Assembly (NCBI RefSeq): GCF_000429405.1
Contig: NZ_KE386897.1
Coordinates: 8,031 to 72,030, forward strand
Direction: 5' to 3'
Source of the DNA: Algoriphagus marincola DSM 16067
Lineage (GTDB): Bacteria > Bacteroidota > Bacteroidia > Cytophagales > Cyclobacteriaceae
Length of the DNA: 64,000 bases
Shown here: positions 17,701-26,497 of the stretch, one piece after another
How positions within the stretch are numbered: the stretch's first letter is position 1
Layout: every line of letters starts with the position of its first letter
The notes under the pieces: generated by a model
What the model saw: the letters and a program-made list of their open reading frames with translations, nothing else
Databases searched by the model: none
What the model was told of the DNA's origin: nothing
Made by a program: the position numbers and the translations under genes

Positions 17701-18672
17701 ATGCCCGGAACTTTTACGATCTCGCTGGACTTCGAACTCCTTTGGGGAATTTTTGATAAGGTTGGAGCCAACTACCGGCCGGAATACTTTTCCAATACGA
17801 GAAAGATTGTCCCTGAAATGCTGGATCTTTTTGGTAAAAATGAAATAGCAGTTACCTGGGCCACAGTAGGGATGCTATTTGCCGAAAATGAAGAGGAATG
17901 GAAGCATTATGCGCCGGATAATTTGCCTTCCTATCGAGACAAGAAACTATCCGCTTACCAATGGGCAAAAGATCATGGGATTCGACCAGAAGTTCACTTT
18001 GCACCTGAATTGATCCAAAAAATCTTGGATACACCCTATCAGGAATTGGGTTCTCATTCCTATGCACATTACTATACTTTGGTGAGGGGACAAAGTCCAG
18101 ATCAGTTTCGATGTGATTTGACGGCTACCCAAAGAATAGCCCAAGAGAAGTTTGGAGTAAAGCTTCGTTCCTTAGTTTTTCCTAGAAATCATATCAATGA
18201 GTTGTACCTGCCGATTTGCCTAGAGGAAGGCTATGAATTCGTAAGGGGAAATCCCAAGAATTGGTTCTGGCAGGAAACCCAACACGAAAGTCTGAGTAAA
18301 AAATGGTTCCGTTCTGCGGATTGCTTTATTCCTACGGGAGAGAAATCAACTTTTAGGAAAGAGGATATTTTACGATTTCCGAATGAACCTGTGATCATTC
18401 CTGCCTCTAGAATCCTCAGACCTTACGCCTCCGGAGTACCTTTGATCAATCAGGCTCGGCTCAACCGCATTCTTGGTGAAATGGACTGGGCAGCAAAAAA
18501 TGGAGAATTCTATCATTTATGGTGGCATCCCCACAACTTTGGAAATAGTCCCGAAAACAGCATGAAGGAATTAAAACTCATTATTGAAACTTTCCATCAG
18601 TTGAAAGATAGCTACGGTTTTCAATCTAAATCCATGCAAGGGGTAGGGGAGACCATATTGGCGAAAGCTTAA
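17701..18672 (+). CDS. Polysaccharide deacetylase family protein
   Basis: A 323-residue NodB-type protein. The chosen start is the ATG at 17701 (MPGTFTISLDFEL); the frame is open further upstream, but only through repeat DNA. Motifs: LDFELLWG at 9-16 (motif 1 with DFE), GSHSYAHYY near residue 118 (H-x3-H metal site), FPRNHINELY near 160, and WWHPHNFG near 280. This matches the DFE variant of the deacetylase superfamily found in polysaccharide clusters, removing acetyl groups from amino sugars. It faces the convergent GT4 gene downstream with a 10-base gap. Confidence 0.8.
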   Translation: MPGTFTISLDFELLWGIFDKVGANYRPEYFSNTRKIVPEMLDLFGKNEIAVTWATVGMLFAENEEEWKHYAPDNLPSYRDKKLSAYQWAKDHGIRPEVHFAPELIQKILDTPYQELGSHSYAHYYTLVRGQSPDQFRCDLTATQRIAQEKFGVKLRSLVFPRNHINELYLPICLEEGYEFVRGNPKNWFWQETQHESLSKKWFRSADCFIPTGEKSTFRKEDILRFPNEPVIIPASRILRPYASGVPLINQARLNRILGEMDWAAKNGEFYHLWWHPHNFGNSPENSMKELKLIIETFHQLKDSYGFQSKSMQGVGETILAKA

Positions 18673-18682
18673 ATAGAGCGGT

Positions 18683-20017
18683 TTAAATTCCTTTTTCAGG
18701 CTTAAAATTCTTGTTAATTACCTCTAAATAAATCCTTTCCAAATCAGCTACCATCCTTTTCATACTAAAATACTTTTCTACTTGCTCTCTGGCTGCCTTA
18801 GCCATTTTTATATGCAATACATCATCCTCAAGTAATTGCAGGCAATAGCCTTGCAGCTCCTCCCAATCGTCAATTCCAGACAAAAAACCCTGCACTCCAT
18901 GCTGAATCACCTCACCGATTCCTCCTGCTCGCGTAGCTACAACGGGTACTTCACAGGCCATGGCCTCCAGCATGGCAATGGGTAATCCTTCAAATTCCGA
19001 ACTGCTCAGGTAGATATCCATCAGGTTCAGATAAGGAATGACCTCCTTTTGAACGCCGACTAAATGAAAGTGCTGTGCCTTGCCGGATTCTTCTATTTGC
19101 TTTTCAAGTCTAGCTCGCCATTCCCCATCACCGACAAGAAGGAAATGAACGTCATTTCGTTTTTTTAAAATTCGAAGGGCTAGTTCCACCCACAACCAAA
19201 GCCTCTTTTGCGAACGAAAAACAGCCACCTTTCCAATCACTTTTACCCCTTCAGGAATGCCTAAATGGACTTTTAATGAATCGGGGGAAAGAAATTGAGC
19301 AATCTCTTCTGTATTTTTTTTCCCATCATCAATTCCAAAGCCTCCATTCTCCAAACTACTGTCTCCAGGATCTACGATCTTGCTCCCGATAGCTATCGGG
19401 ATTGCTTCTAAATACTTAGTATTTGGTACTTTGTACGTTGTACTTGGTTCAACTCTCCTAAAGACTTCCGTATTCACTCCATTCTGCACGACCCGAACGC
19501 TTGGCTTTTCTCCTCTGCGATAGGGGTCCCACATGGAGTTTAGCTGCATGGAAAGGGCAACTTCATTGGATACGGCAATTGCTACATCCTGCTTTTTGAA
19601 GGTCAGTCGATTTCCCCAATAAGAAACTTTATTGTACCGGTCCCAAGTATTGTGTTCTGTGTAAACGATAGGAATAGAAACTCGGCTTCCAACTGCTCTA
19701 GCCAAGATTCCAGCCCAGGGAAGGTGTGCATGAATAATTTGAAAGCCATTGTCTTCGATAAACTTTTTGACTTTTCCAATTTGGAAAAATAAGCCCAGGT
19801 TTCCGGATGGGATCAGGTGAACTTGGATTCCGGCCCTTTCCAGTTCATCGACTATATTTTCTTTTTGATGATAAAAATAAAGGCAGTGAAACTCAAAGCA
19901 ACTTTGATCATGGACGAGTGCTGTTTCCGGGATCAATTTTTCAGCTCCTCCCCGTCCAAGGGATTTGATCAAGTGGAGGATTTTGATTTTTTGGGTCACT
20001 TTGGTTTTAGCTTGCAT
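18683..20017 (-). CDS. GT4-family glycosyltransferase with an in-frame repeat insertion
   Basis: A 444-residue GT-B enzyme: N-terminal KILHLIKSLGRGGAEKLIPE, AHLPWAGILARAVG, VYTEHNTW, and C-terminal VFRSQKRLWLWVEL, LLVGDGEW, SSSEFEGLPIAMLEAMACEVPVVAT. Between QNGVNTEVFRRV and LGIPEGVKVIGKVAVFR there are about 50 extra residues not expected in GT4 proteins. Part of that insert is encoded by repeat DNA: a palindrome CCCGATAGCTATCGGG at 19385-19400 and a TACTTGGTAC-like tract at about 19410-19449 that resembles the intergenic tract at 58303-58335. The frame stays open, so the enzyme may still work with an added surface loop. Confidence 0.85.
   Translation of the reverse strand: MQAKTKVTQKIKILHLIKSLGRGGAEKLIPETALVHDQSCFEFHCLYFYHQKENIVDELERAGIQVHLIPSGNLGLFFQIGKVKKFIEDNGFQIIHAHLPWAGILARAVGSRVSIPIVYTEHNTWDRYNKVSYWGNRLTFKKQDVAIAVSNEVALSMQLNSMWDPYRRGEKPSVRVVQNGVNTEVFRRVEPSTTYKVPNTKYLEAIPIAIGSKIVDPGDSSLENGGFGIDDGKKNTEEIAQFLSPDSLKVHLGIPEGVKVIGKVAVFRSQKRLWLWVELALRILKKRNDVHFLLVGDGEWRARLEKQIEESGKAQHFHLVGVQKEVIPYLNLMDIYLSSSEFEGLPIAMLEAMACEVPVVATRAGGIGEVIQHGVQGFLSGIDDWEELQGYCLQLLEDDVLHIKMAKAAREQVEKYFSMKRMVADLERIYLEVINKNFKPEKGI
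19385..19449. repeat. Palindrome and short-period repeat inside a coding sequence
   Basis: The 16-base perfect palindrome CCCGATAGCTATCGGG (19385-19400) is followed by AAATACTTAGTATTTGGTAC and TTTGTACGTTGTACTTGG (about 19410-19448). Both kinds of sequence are otherwise intergenic in this window. They are translated in frame within the GT4 gene on the minus strand. Confidence 0.7.
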
Positions 20018-21248
20018 GCAAACCTAAGGAAAGGCGACCTTAGAATAAAATAAATGGGGTTAAAAGGTATAGTGCTCCATAGATTCCAAGGATGGATTCT
20101 TGATATATCGAGATTGATAACCCAAATGAATCTAAATCAATTAAAATAGCTTTTGAGCTTCACGGAACTATCTCCCTCTCCTTGAGGAGAGGGTTGGGGT
20201 GAGGTAGAAAAATCCCGAACTCCTTATCCAAAGATTTGCAATCCGGACAAACCAAAAATGTCCTATTGATTCCAATCGGTCTCGCCGCCGTTCGTGCCTG
20301 CCATCGGTAGACAGGTCATCACGCACGGCATTTATTCAAGGTTTTACGTCCTCTTGCTGGCACTTAGTATCCGTTTCCATTTTGAGATCAAGGTCCAGCG
20401 CTAAAAACTTCGCTATTCATTCCAATCCGGGGGTTGGAAACCCCGGCTAGTATATTTCGTGCCTTCAGCACTCCTTAATGGTTCATTTTCCGAGGTTATT
20501 GTTTTTTGGGCGCGGTGGGTTGACGCAAAAGCGGGCCAGCGTTCGGCCTTGAGCGTTGAAGCCTGTCTGCCTCAGGCAGGCTTTTTTGCGTCGAAGGCTT
20601 TTGGCTACTTTTGGCCTTCAAAAGTAGTAAAGGGTAAAATTTGCATAGAAGCTATAAAGATTCTAAGGCCGTTTCTTTTGCCCCCGTTTGTGCCTGCCTT
20701 CGGTAGACAGGTCTCCACGCACAGCATTTATTCAAGGTTTTACGTCCTCTTGCTGGCACAGAGTATTCATTTCCATATTAGGATTATGGGCCAGCGCTGG
20801 TTAATCTGGCATATTCTTTTTCCCCGGGTTGTACCCGGGGCTATTCACAGTTCGACGCCTTCAGCGTCTCTTTCATTTTTTCGAATTTTTCTTTGTGGCT
20901 TTGAGGAAGAAAATAACCGTATTTTATCTCTGTATTTGTGTGCCTTCAGCACTCTTTGTTCAAATAGGCATTTATCCAGTTTATTTCACCGACCGAAGAG
21001 AGGTGTATCTTAGGAGGCGAAGCTGACTATATCTTTCTGAACGAAGTTAAGGGTATCTTTTTGAACTCAGAGAAGATTTTTTAAAAGATAGCTGCGCAGA
21101 AAAAGAAAGATATGGCTGCGCCAAGAAATAATGGCCTATCTCACCGAACGCAGTGAGGTGTACTTCCTGCCACGGCAGGCAGGCACGAAGCGTATTTCGC
21201 TGCACGCATATTTCACTGAAGGTATATTTTTTTACAAGAGCCAAATAA
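20018..21248. repeat. 1.2-kb hairpin-repeat mosaic (copies 2 and 3)
   Basis: No gene is supported. Two CTTGCTGGCA-to-CCAGCGCT blocks occur (about 20351-20403 and 20749-20800), each preceded by GGTAGACAGGTC and CATTTATTCAAGGTTTTACG. Hairpins with changed stems follow: CCGGGGGTTGGAAACCCCGG (about 20428-20447), GTGC-CTTCA-GCAC, CCCGGGT/ACCCGGG, GACGC-CTTCA-GCGTC. A GGGCGCGGT-to-CTTCAAAAGTAG block lies at about 20507-20630 and has an inverted relative at 51270-51425. The last 220 bases (20982-21200) match 31873-32070 closely, then end in TATTTC units. A long open frame at 20459-21013 is only an accident of this G+C-richer repeat DNA. Confidence 0.75.
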
Positions 21249-22181
21249 TCAAAAAAGCTCCAAATCCCCCAAACTCCACTTCCAGTTCAAATCCTTTGGA
21301 TTGAGATCCTCTCTAACCCTCCGAAGAGTGACCAATGGACCTCGATCTAAAATAGGAACTAGGCCAAGGTTTAATATATCCGAGTCATAGTTTAAACCTG
21401 AAAAACTTACCCAAATGGTTCCTGAATTCTTACAGATTTGATTGAATTCTTTTCTTAAAAGTTCCCTTTGCTTTTTCCCAAAATCCGAGTGATGGAATAA
21501 ATCGACGATCCGAAGTTCCATACCTTTTTTTCCTTCTTTCAGTCGATAGATCATCAAATAGGTTTCTCCATCACTTGCAGACTGATAATCGACAATCGGA
21601 CAATCCCGGTAGCGCCAATGAATATATCCCGGAACTAGGCTTGTTCGCACTCCTTCTGTCCACGGAGGACTGTTTTCAAGCCTTGCGATCAAACCTGCTA
21701 TTTCTTCCCAGTTTTTTGTTTTTGAAGCCTTTTCAGATTTGTTAGGAACTTTGAGCTTTACTTTTAAAGGTAGTTTGCCCCATTTCTCCCAACCCATTTT
21801 CAGATAGCCGGGAAGACTTTTTTCATTTGGGGTATTAAAAATCAGGTCAAATCCTTCTTTTTTCACCTCATCGATCAATTGGGTAGTGAGTTTGGTGAAG
21901 AGTCCCTTTCCTTGATAGTTTGGATGTACAGCCGTATCCACCGCTCTCAGGGCTTGGTATTTCTGATTTCCTTCTCGATACTCCCACCGAAGAAATGCCC
22001 TCACTCCAATAATTTCATCAGCTTCGCAAGCCAGCAAGACTGGTGATTCACCAAATGGGTTTTGTAGGTGCTTCCAATTCCAAAACTCTACTGACTTGGG
22101 AAGTAAGGATTCTCCAAGGGAGCTTTTGAGCAAGGAAATAATTCCAGGAATGTCTTCTGATGAAGCTCTGCGAATTTGCAT
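21249..22181 (-). CDS. GNAT-family N-acetyltransferase
   Basis: A 310-residue protein. Residues 1-140 are a GNAT domain: IRRASSEDIPGIISLL, LACEADEIIGVRAFL, and the acetyl-CoA loop VDTAVHPNYQGKGLFTKL near residue 88 (Q-x2-G-x-G), followed by FNTPNEKSLPGYLKMGWEKWG, a segment typical of the GNAT group found beside polysaccharide genes. The C-terminal 150 residues are a second, poorly recognised domain. It stands alone between repeats and the divergent Wza-like gene. A sugar or amine substrate is possible but unproven. Confidence 0.75.
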   Translation of the reverse strand: MQIRRASSEDIPGIISLLKSSLGESLLPKSVEFWNWKHLQNPFGESPVLLACEADEIIGVRAFLRWEYREGNQKYQALRAVDTAVHPNYQGKGLFTKLTTQLIDEVKKEGFDLIFNTPNEKSLPGYLKMGWEKWGKLPLKVKLKVPNKSEKASKTKNWEEIAGLIARLENSPPWTEGVRTSLVPGYIHWRYRDCPIVDYQSASDGETYLMIYRLKEGKKGMELRIVDLFHHSDFGKKQRELLRKEFNQICKNSGTIWVSFSGLNYDSDILNLGLVPILDRGPLVTLRRVREDLNPKDLNWKWSLGDLELF

Positions 22182-22400
22182 GCTTGAAAATAGCTCAATT
22201 GGATTAAACTTATCATTTTAAGCTGGCTGAATATTTTATTTTAGCCATCATTTTTATGAAAAATACTTGGTCTATCCTCAATCGAGACTCCAGGCATAGA
22301 GGTTTAATTTTTTTTGGATCCAAATCAGGTTCGACCTTGAAGGAAAACAGTTCAAATATGGAATCCCTTGATTCGCCAGTTTCTAAATACCTTTTTGGTC

Positions 22401-22436
22401 TTGCAGCGAGTTAAATCGACAATTTATCTATATTTG
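22401..22436 (+). promoter_or_regulatory. Candidate promoter for the wza-wzc-kdsB unit
   Basis: TATATTTG at 22429-22436 fits TAnnTTTG, with a TTG at 22401-22403. The 25-base spacing is slightly longer than usual for Bacteroidetes promoters. It lies 24 bases upstream of the chosen ATG at 22461. Confidence 0.4.
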
Positions 22437-22460
22437 AATCTTCTGGGCATTCATCTGTTT

Positions 22461-23291
22461 ATGAGAAGACTATTACCTATTTACTTCCTTCTTATTCTTT
22501 TTTCGAGTAGCTGCATTAGCAATAAGCGCATTACCTATCTTCAAAATCTTTCGGATTCCACCTCCTACGATTTGAATGAATTCATTCCCTTTGCAGAAGT
22601 AGATTATGAGTATATCCTTCAGCCATACGATATGGTAGAGATCGATTTTGCCACATCGGATGAGGAACTTACTGAGGCCTTTACCTTTATGGGAGGACAG
22701 CAAGGTGGTGGAATGGGAGGTATGGGTGGAGGAATGGGGGGTGGAGGTGGCTCAGATCCACTCTACTTTAGAGGTTTTGCAATAGATAAAGACGGTATGG
22801 TGGAGGTTCCCAAATTGGGGAAAATCGAAATCGCCGGACTTACGGAAGAGCAAGCAAAACAGAAAGTTCAAAAGGCAATCAATGAGTACTTCAAAGAGGA
22901 GGTTTATGTACGCTTACGAATAGCAGGTATCCGCTACACCACTTTAGGAGAATTCAATAGCGTAGGGGTTCAGGTGATTTTCAAAAACAGGGCTACAATT
23001 TTTGATGCTTTAGCCAATTCAGGTGAAACAACCCTTTTAGGAAAAAAGAATCAGCTTTTTATCATTCGGCAATACGATGGGGGAGTGAAAATTCATCAAA
23101 TCAATTTGAATGACCGGGCCTTGCTGGCCAGTCCTTTCTATTTCATCCAACCCAATGACATCCTTTACATGGAGCCGATGAAAATTCGACAGATTGGCAC
23201 CGCAGATAATTTGACCGCTTCACTAGCACTTTTTGCAGGATTGCTGGCATCCACTTTGTTAATCATTAACTTAGTAACAGGAGGGAATTAA
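22461..23291 (+). CDS. Wza-like polysaccharide export lipoprotein
   Basis: A 276-residue outer-membrane polysaccharide export protein. The start is set at the ATG 22461 because it gives a signal peptide with lipobox LFSSSC (Cys 18); the frame is open 31 codons further upstream. The Poly_export domain begins at YILQPYDMVEIDF (51-63) and resumes at FAIDKDGMVEVPKLGKIEIAGLTEEQA, followed by an SLBB-like segment and a C-terminal hydrophobic helix (about 250-270). A Gly/Met-rich insert (residues 77-97, GGGMGGMGG-type) interrupts the first domain, which is unusual. Five bases separate it from the Wzc-like gene. Confidence 0.88.
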   Translation: MRRLLPIYFLLILFSSSCISNKRITYLQNLSDSTSYDLNEFIPFAEVDYEYILQPYDMVEIDFATSDEELTEAFTFMGGQQGGGMGGMGGGMGGGGGSDPLYFRGFAIDKDGMVEVPKLGKIEIAGLTEEQAKQKVQKAINEYFKEEVYVRLRIAGIRYTTLGEFNSVGVQVIFKNRATIFDALANSGETTLLGKKNQLFIIRQYDGGVKIHQINLNDRALLASPFYFIQPNDILYMEPMKIRQIGTADNLTASLALFAGLLASTLLIINLVTGGN

Positions 23292-23296
23292 TTCAA

Positions 23297-25756
23297 ATGG
23301 AGAAGCTTGATCTCAGCCAATTAGATAACGAAGAAAAAGCGCTGGAAATACGCTACGTCGTGGCTAAATACATCCGCTATTGGCCTTGGTATGTGCTTTT
23401 TACTCTAATTTTTTTAATTGCAACTTTTCTCTTCCACCGCTATACGGTAGATGAATACGAGGTTCGTGGATCCATGGTGATCAAGACCAATAATTCGCCT
23501 GAAGCCAGAATTTTGGACCGCTCCAATATCTTTAATTCGGGTATCAATCTGGAAAATGACATTCTTCGTCTACGCTCAAAAAATTTGGCCCGTGAGGCAC
23601 TAAAAAAACTTCATTTTGATGTAGAGTATTTTGCAAAAACTACGATTAAGGATATTGAGCTTTATGACCGTTCTCCTATTCGAATTGTAGTGGATTGGGA
23701 TCATCTGCAGGTGACAGATGCACAGGTGGAGTTGCAGATTTTATCCGATGAGAATTTTAAACTAGTCCCACCAGAGGGAAGTATTTTAGACTTCAATCCT
23801 GCCCAGGCAGCAGGAGATGAAAGTATTTTCAACAAGACTTACACTTTTGGTCAAGAGATCGAAACAGCCCGTTCCAAGTTTACCGTTCACCTTGTAAATC
23901 CTGGAAGGGTTGGAGATGTGGTTTTATTTAAATTGGTTAATCCAGCTTCTTTGGAGGAACAATGGGCCAAGAAAGTGAATGTGGTTCTTGAAAATCAGTT
24001 TAGCTCTGTATTGAATCTTACAACTACCACAAAGGTGGTGGAGAAGGGTCGAGACTATATCAATGCCTTGATGGAGTCTTATATCGAGTATGATCTGAAT
24101 GAAAAGAATAAGATTCAGGAAAATACCATCGCTTTTATTGAGGAGCAGTTAGGGTTTTTGGAAGATTCCCTCAAACAAAAGGAACGGGAGCTTCAGAATT
24201 TCAAAGTCGAAAACAAGTTGTTGGATGTCTCTGCTGAGTTTTCCAATATATTGGGGAAAATGAATTCTTTGGATGAAACCAATGCGGAATTAGAATACCA
24301 ACTCAATTATTTCGAAGAAATCAGGCGGTATATGGAAATGAAAAGTAAAGACTTTTCAGATGTCATTGCTCCATCAGTCATTGGAGTACCTGACCCGCTT
24401 TTAAATGGCTTAATTCAAAATCTCGTCACCCTTTCTCAGGAGCGTAGAAAGCTTTTGGCTACTGTCAACGAAAATCACCCGGAAGTGATCAAGATCGATG
24501 TGCAAATGGAAAAAATCCAGGATGCACTTTTTGAAAATGTGGTCAATCTGATTGATAATACCCGTAAAAAGCAGCGAAATATTCAGTTGGAAATCGAAGG
24601 ATACGATGCTGAATTTGCGACCCTTCCAGAATCTGAATCTCAATACACGGGGATTTTCAGAGAGTTCAAACTTCGGGAATCGCTCTATACCTACTTATTA
24701 GAAAAGCGGGCTGAAGCGGGAATCGCAAGGGCTTCCAATGTGTCTGACAATGCCATCTTGGATGCCGCCAAACGTGGAACACTCGTATTTCCAAAGAAGC
24801 AACAAGACTATGCTTTAGCAATTGCCCTTGGCTTATTACTTCCATTCGGATTCATTGTAGTCCGGGACATGTTTGATGATAGCATCAAAGATCAGCGGGA
24901 CCTGAAAAAGCACTTTATGATTCCTCAGTTGGGAGTAATTGGATATTCGACCAAGGATACTAATAAAGTCGTATTAGAACACCCAAAGTCAGCTGTGGCG
25001 GAATCATTCCGTTCCCTAAGATCGGCTATTACTTATCTAGCTAGCGGTAAGAATACAAAAAGAATTCTGGTGACTTCCTCGGTGTCGGGTGAGGGCAAGA
25101 CCTTTACCTCCCTCAATCTGGCCTCTGCGATGGCTTTGGGATCAAAGAAAACCGTGGTAGTTGGTGGGGATTTGCGCCGTCCTAAACTGGCTAAGTACTT
25201 TAATCATTCTGATAAGGTTGGTTTATCTACTTATTTGATTGGAAAAGTGGAGGCATCAGAAATAGTAATCCCTAGTCAGCAAGAAAACCTCTTTTTCGTG
25301 CCTTCTGGGGTTATCCCACCTAATCCAGCAGAACTTCTACAGACTCAGAGGCTCAAGGACTTTCTAAATTATCTGGATGAAAATTTTGACATCGTTGTCT
25401 TCGATACTCCTCCGATGGGTTTGGTTTCTGAGACAATCGACTTGATGCGTCTTTTCGATGTTAATCTTTACGTAGTAAGGCAGAATTACACCGTGAAGGA
25501 TCACCTGGTCATGATCAATGACCTCTTCAATAATAAGCAGGTTACGAATGTTTATGGTGTTTTCAATGGCATCATCAATTCCGGATATCACTACGAAGGG
25601 TACAATTATGGGTATGGCAATACCTATCTCTATTCTCAGAATAATAAATACATGTATAATTATTATGGGGAGGATGTAGAGACGAAAAAAGATAGGATAA
25701 AAAAGCAAAAAGATTCCTTGGGTAAGAAGCTCAAGAAATTGTTTAGGACGCGATAA
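23297..25756 (+). CDS. Wzc-like chain-length regulator and BY-type tyrosine kinase
   Basis: An 819-residue inner-membrane protein. TM1 is at about 29-48, a Wzz domain follows, then long coiled coils (about 270-420), TM2 at about 505-522, and a cytoplasmic BY-kinase: Walker A SGEGKT near residue 598, Walker A' VVVGGDLRRP near 618, and FDTPP near 701. The C-terminal tail (about 763-790) carries 11 tyrosines, the autophosphorylation cluster typical of the family. It would control polymer length and couple to the Wza-like channel encoded just upstream. No partner tyrosine phosphatase gene is visible in the window. Confidence 0.92.
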   Translation: MEKLDLSQLDNEEKALEIRYVVAKYIRYWPWYVLFTLIFLIATFLFHRYTVDEYEVRGSMVIKTNNSPEARILDRSNIFNSGINLENDILRLRSKNLAREALKKLHFDVEYFAKTTIKDIELYDRSPIRIVVDWDHLQVTDAQVELQILSDENFKLVPPEGSILDFNPAQAAGDESIFNKTYTFGQEIETARSKFTVHLVNPGRVGDVVLFKLVNPASLEEQWAKKVNVVLENQFSSVLNLTTTTKVVEKGRDYINALMESYIEYDLNEKNKIQENTIAFIEEQLGFLEDSLKQKERELQNFKVENKLLDVSAEFSNILGKMNSLDETNAELEYQLNYFEEIRRYMEMKSKDFSDVIAPSVIGVPDPLLNGLIQNLVTLSQERRKLLATVNENHPEVIKIDVQMEKIQDALFENVVNLIDNTRKKQRNIQLEIEGYDAEFATLPESESQYTGIFREFKLRESLYTYLLEKRAEAGIARASNVSDNAILDAAKRGTLVFPKKQQDYALAIALGLLLPFGFIVVRDMFDDSIKDQRDLKKHFMIPQLGVIGYSTKDTNKVVLEHPKSAVAESFRSLRSAITYLASGKNTKRILVTSSVSGEGKTFTSLNLASAMALGSKKTVVVGGDLRRPKLAKYFNHSDKVGLSTYLIGKVEASEIVIPSQQENLFFVPSGVIPPNPAELLQTQRLKDFLNYLDENFDIVVFDTPPMGLVSETIDLMRLFDVNLYVVRQNYTVKDHLVMINDLFNNKQVTNVYGVFNGIINSGYHYEGYNYGYGNTYLYSQNNKYMYNYYGEDVETKKDRIKKQKDSLGKKLKKLFRTR

Positions 25757-25768
25757 GAAGAAAGACTT

Positions 25769-26497
25769 TTGAAAACCGCAGCCCTTATTCCCGCTCGCTT
25801 TGCTTCCTCTAGACTGCCTCAAAAATTGGTGCAGGATCTGGAAGGAAAATCAGTTATCCAAAGAACTTATCTCAGTACCCTAGCTACCGGAGTTTTTGAT
25901 GAAGTTTGGGTGGTATGTGATCACGAATTGATTGAGGAGCAGGTGCTGGCTGTCGGAGGGAAGGTTTTTCGCAGCCAAAAAGAACATGAAAGTGGTTCGG
26001 ACCGGATAGCAGAGGCACTGGGCCGAGTTGATGCTGATTTGATTGTCAATGTGCAGGGGGACGAACCCTTTCAGGATGCCAAGTCTCTTCAGGATCTAGT
26101 GGCAGTTTTTACTGATTCATCAGTAAAAATGGCATCCCTATATTTCAATATTTCTCCCTCTGAGGCCGTCAATCCCAATGCGGTCAAAGTGGTTTTGGAT
26201 CAGAATAGCGATGCACTTTATTTTTCAAGATCTCCCATCCCTTTTGACCGAGAGGGTAGTGGGGATTTTTCTTACAAAAAGCACGTGGGGATCTATGCCT
26301 ATCGAAGGGAGCTCTTGCTAGAATTCACTACCTGGCCCAAAGGGGAATTGGAACAATTGGAAATGTTGGAGCAGCTCAGAATTCTAGAACATGGGGTGAA
26401 AATACGCATGGTAGAAACTTCCCATCAGGCCATAGCTATTGATACAGCAGAGGATTTAGAGCGGGCAAGGAATTTCTTGAGGAAAAATCAAGTTTAA
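25769..26497 (+). CDS. kdsB: 3-deoxy-manno-octulosonate cytidylyltransferase
   Basis: A 242-residue enzyme that activates Kdo as CMP-Kdo for the LPS inner core, in the cytoplasm. It opens with ALIPARFASSRLPQKLVQDL (nucleotide-binding loop), then VQGDEPF near residue 98, YFSRSPIPFDRE near 150 and KHVGIYAYRRE near 172, all matching KdsB; length is normal. The start is read as TTG at 25769 because the conserved N-terminus begins at residue 2-3 and no ATG is available. It lies 12 bases after the Wzc-like gene and is probably co-transcribed. Confidence 0.93.
   Translation: MKTAALIPARFASSRLPQKLVQDLEGKSVIQRTYLSTLATGVFDEVWVVCDHELIEEQVLAVGGKVFRSQKEHESGSDRIAEALGRVDADLIVNVQGDEPFQDAKSLQDLVAVFTDSSVKMASLYFNISPSEAVNPNAVKVVLDQNSDALYFSRSPIPFDREGSGDFSYKKHVGIYAYRRELLLEFTTWPKGELEQLEMLEQLRILEHGVKIRMVETSHQAIAIDTAEDLERARNFLRKNQV

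Noticed and set aside
20459-21013. 184-residue open frame in the second mosaic
   Set aside because: It runs through repeat blocks present elsewhere in several frames, has no domain, and its parts (for example the GYFW segment) come from the repeat at 40880-40915.
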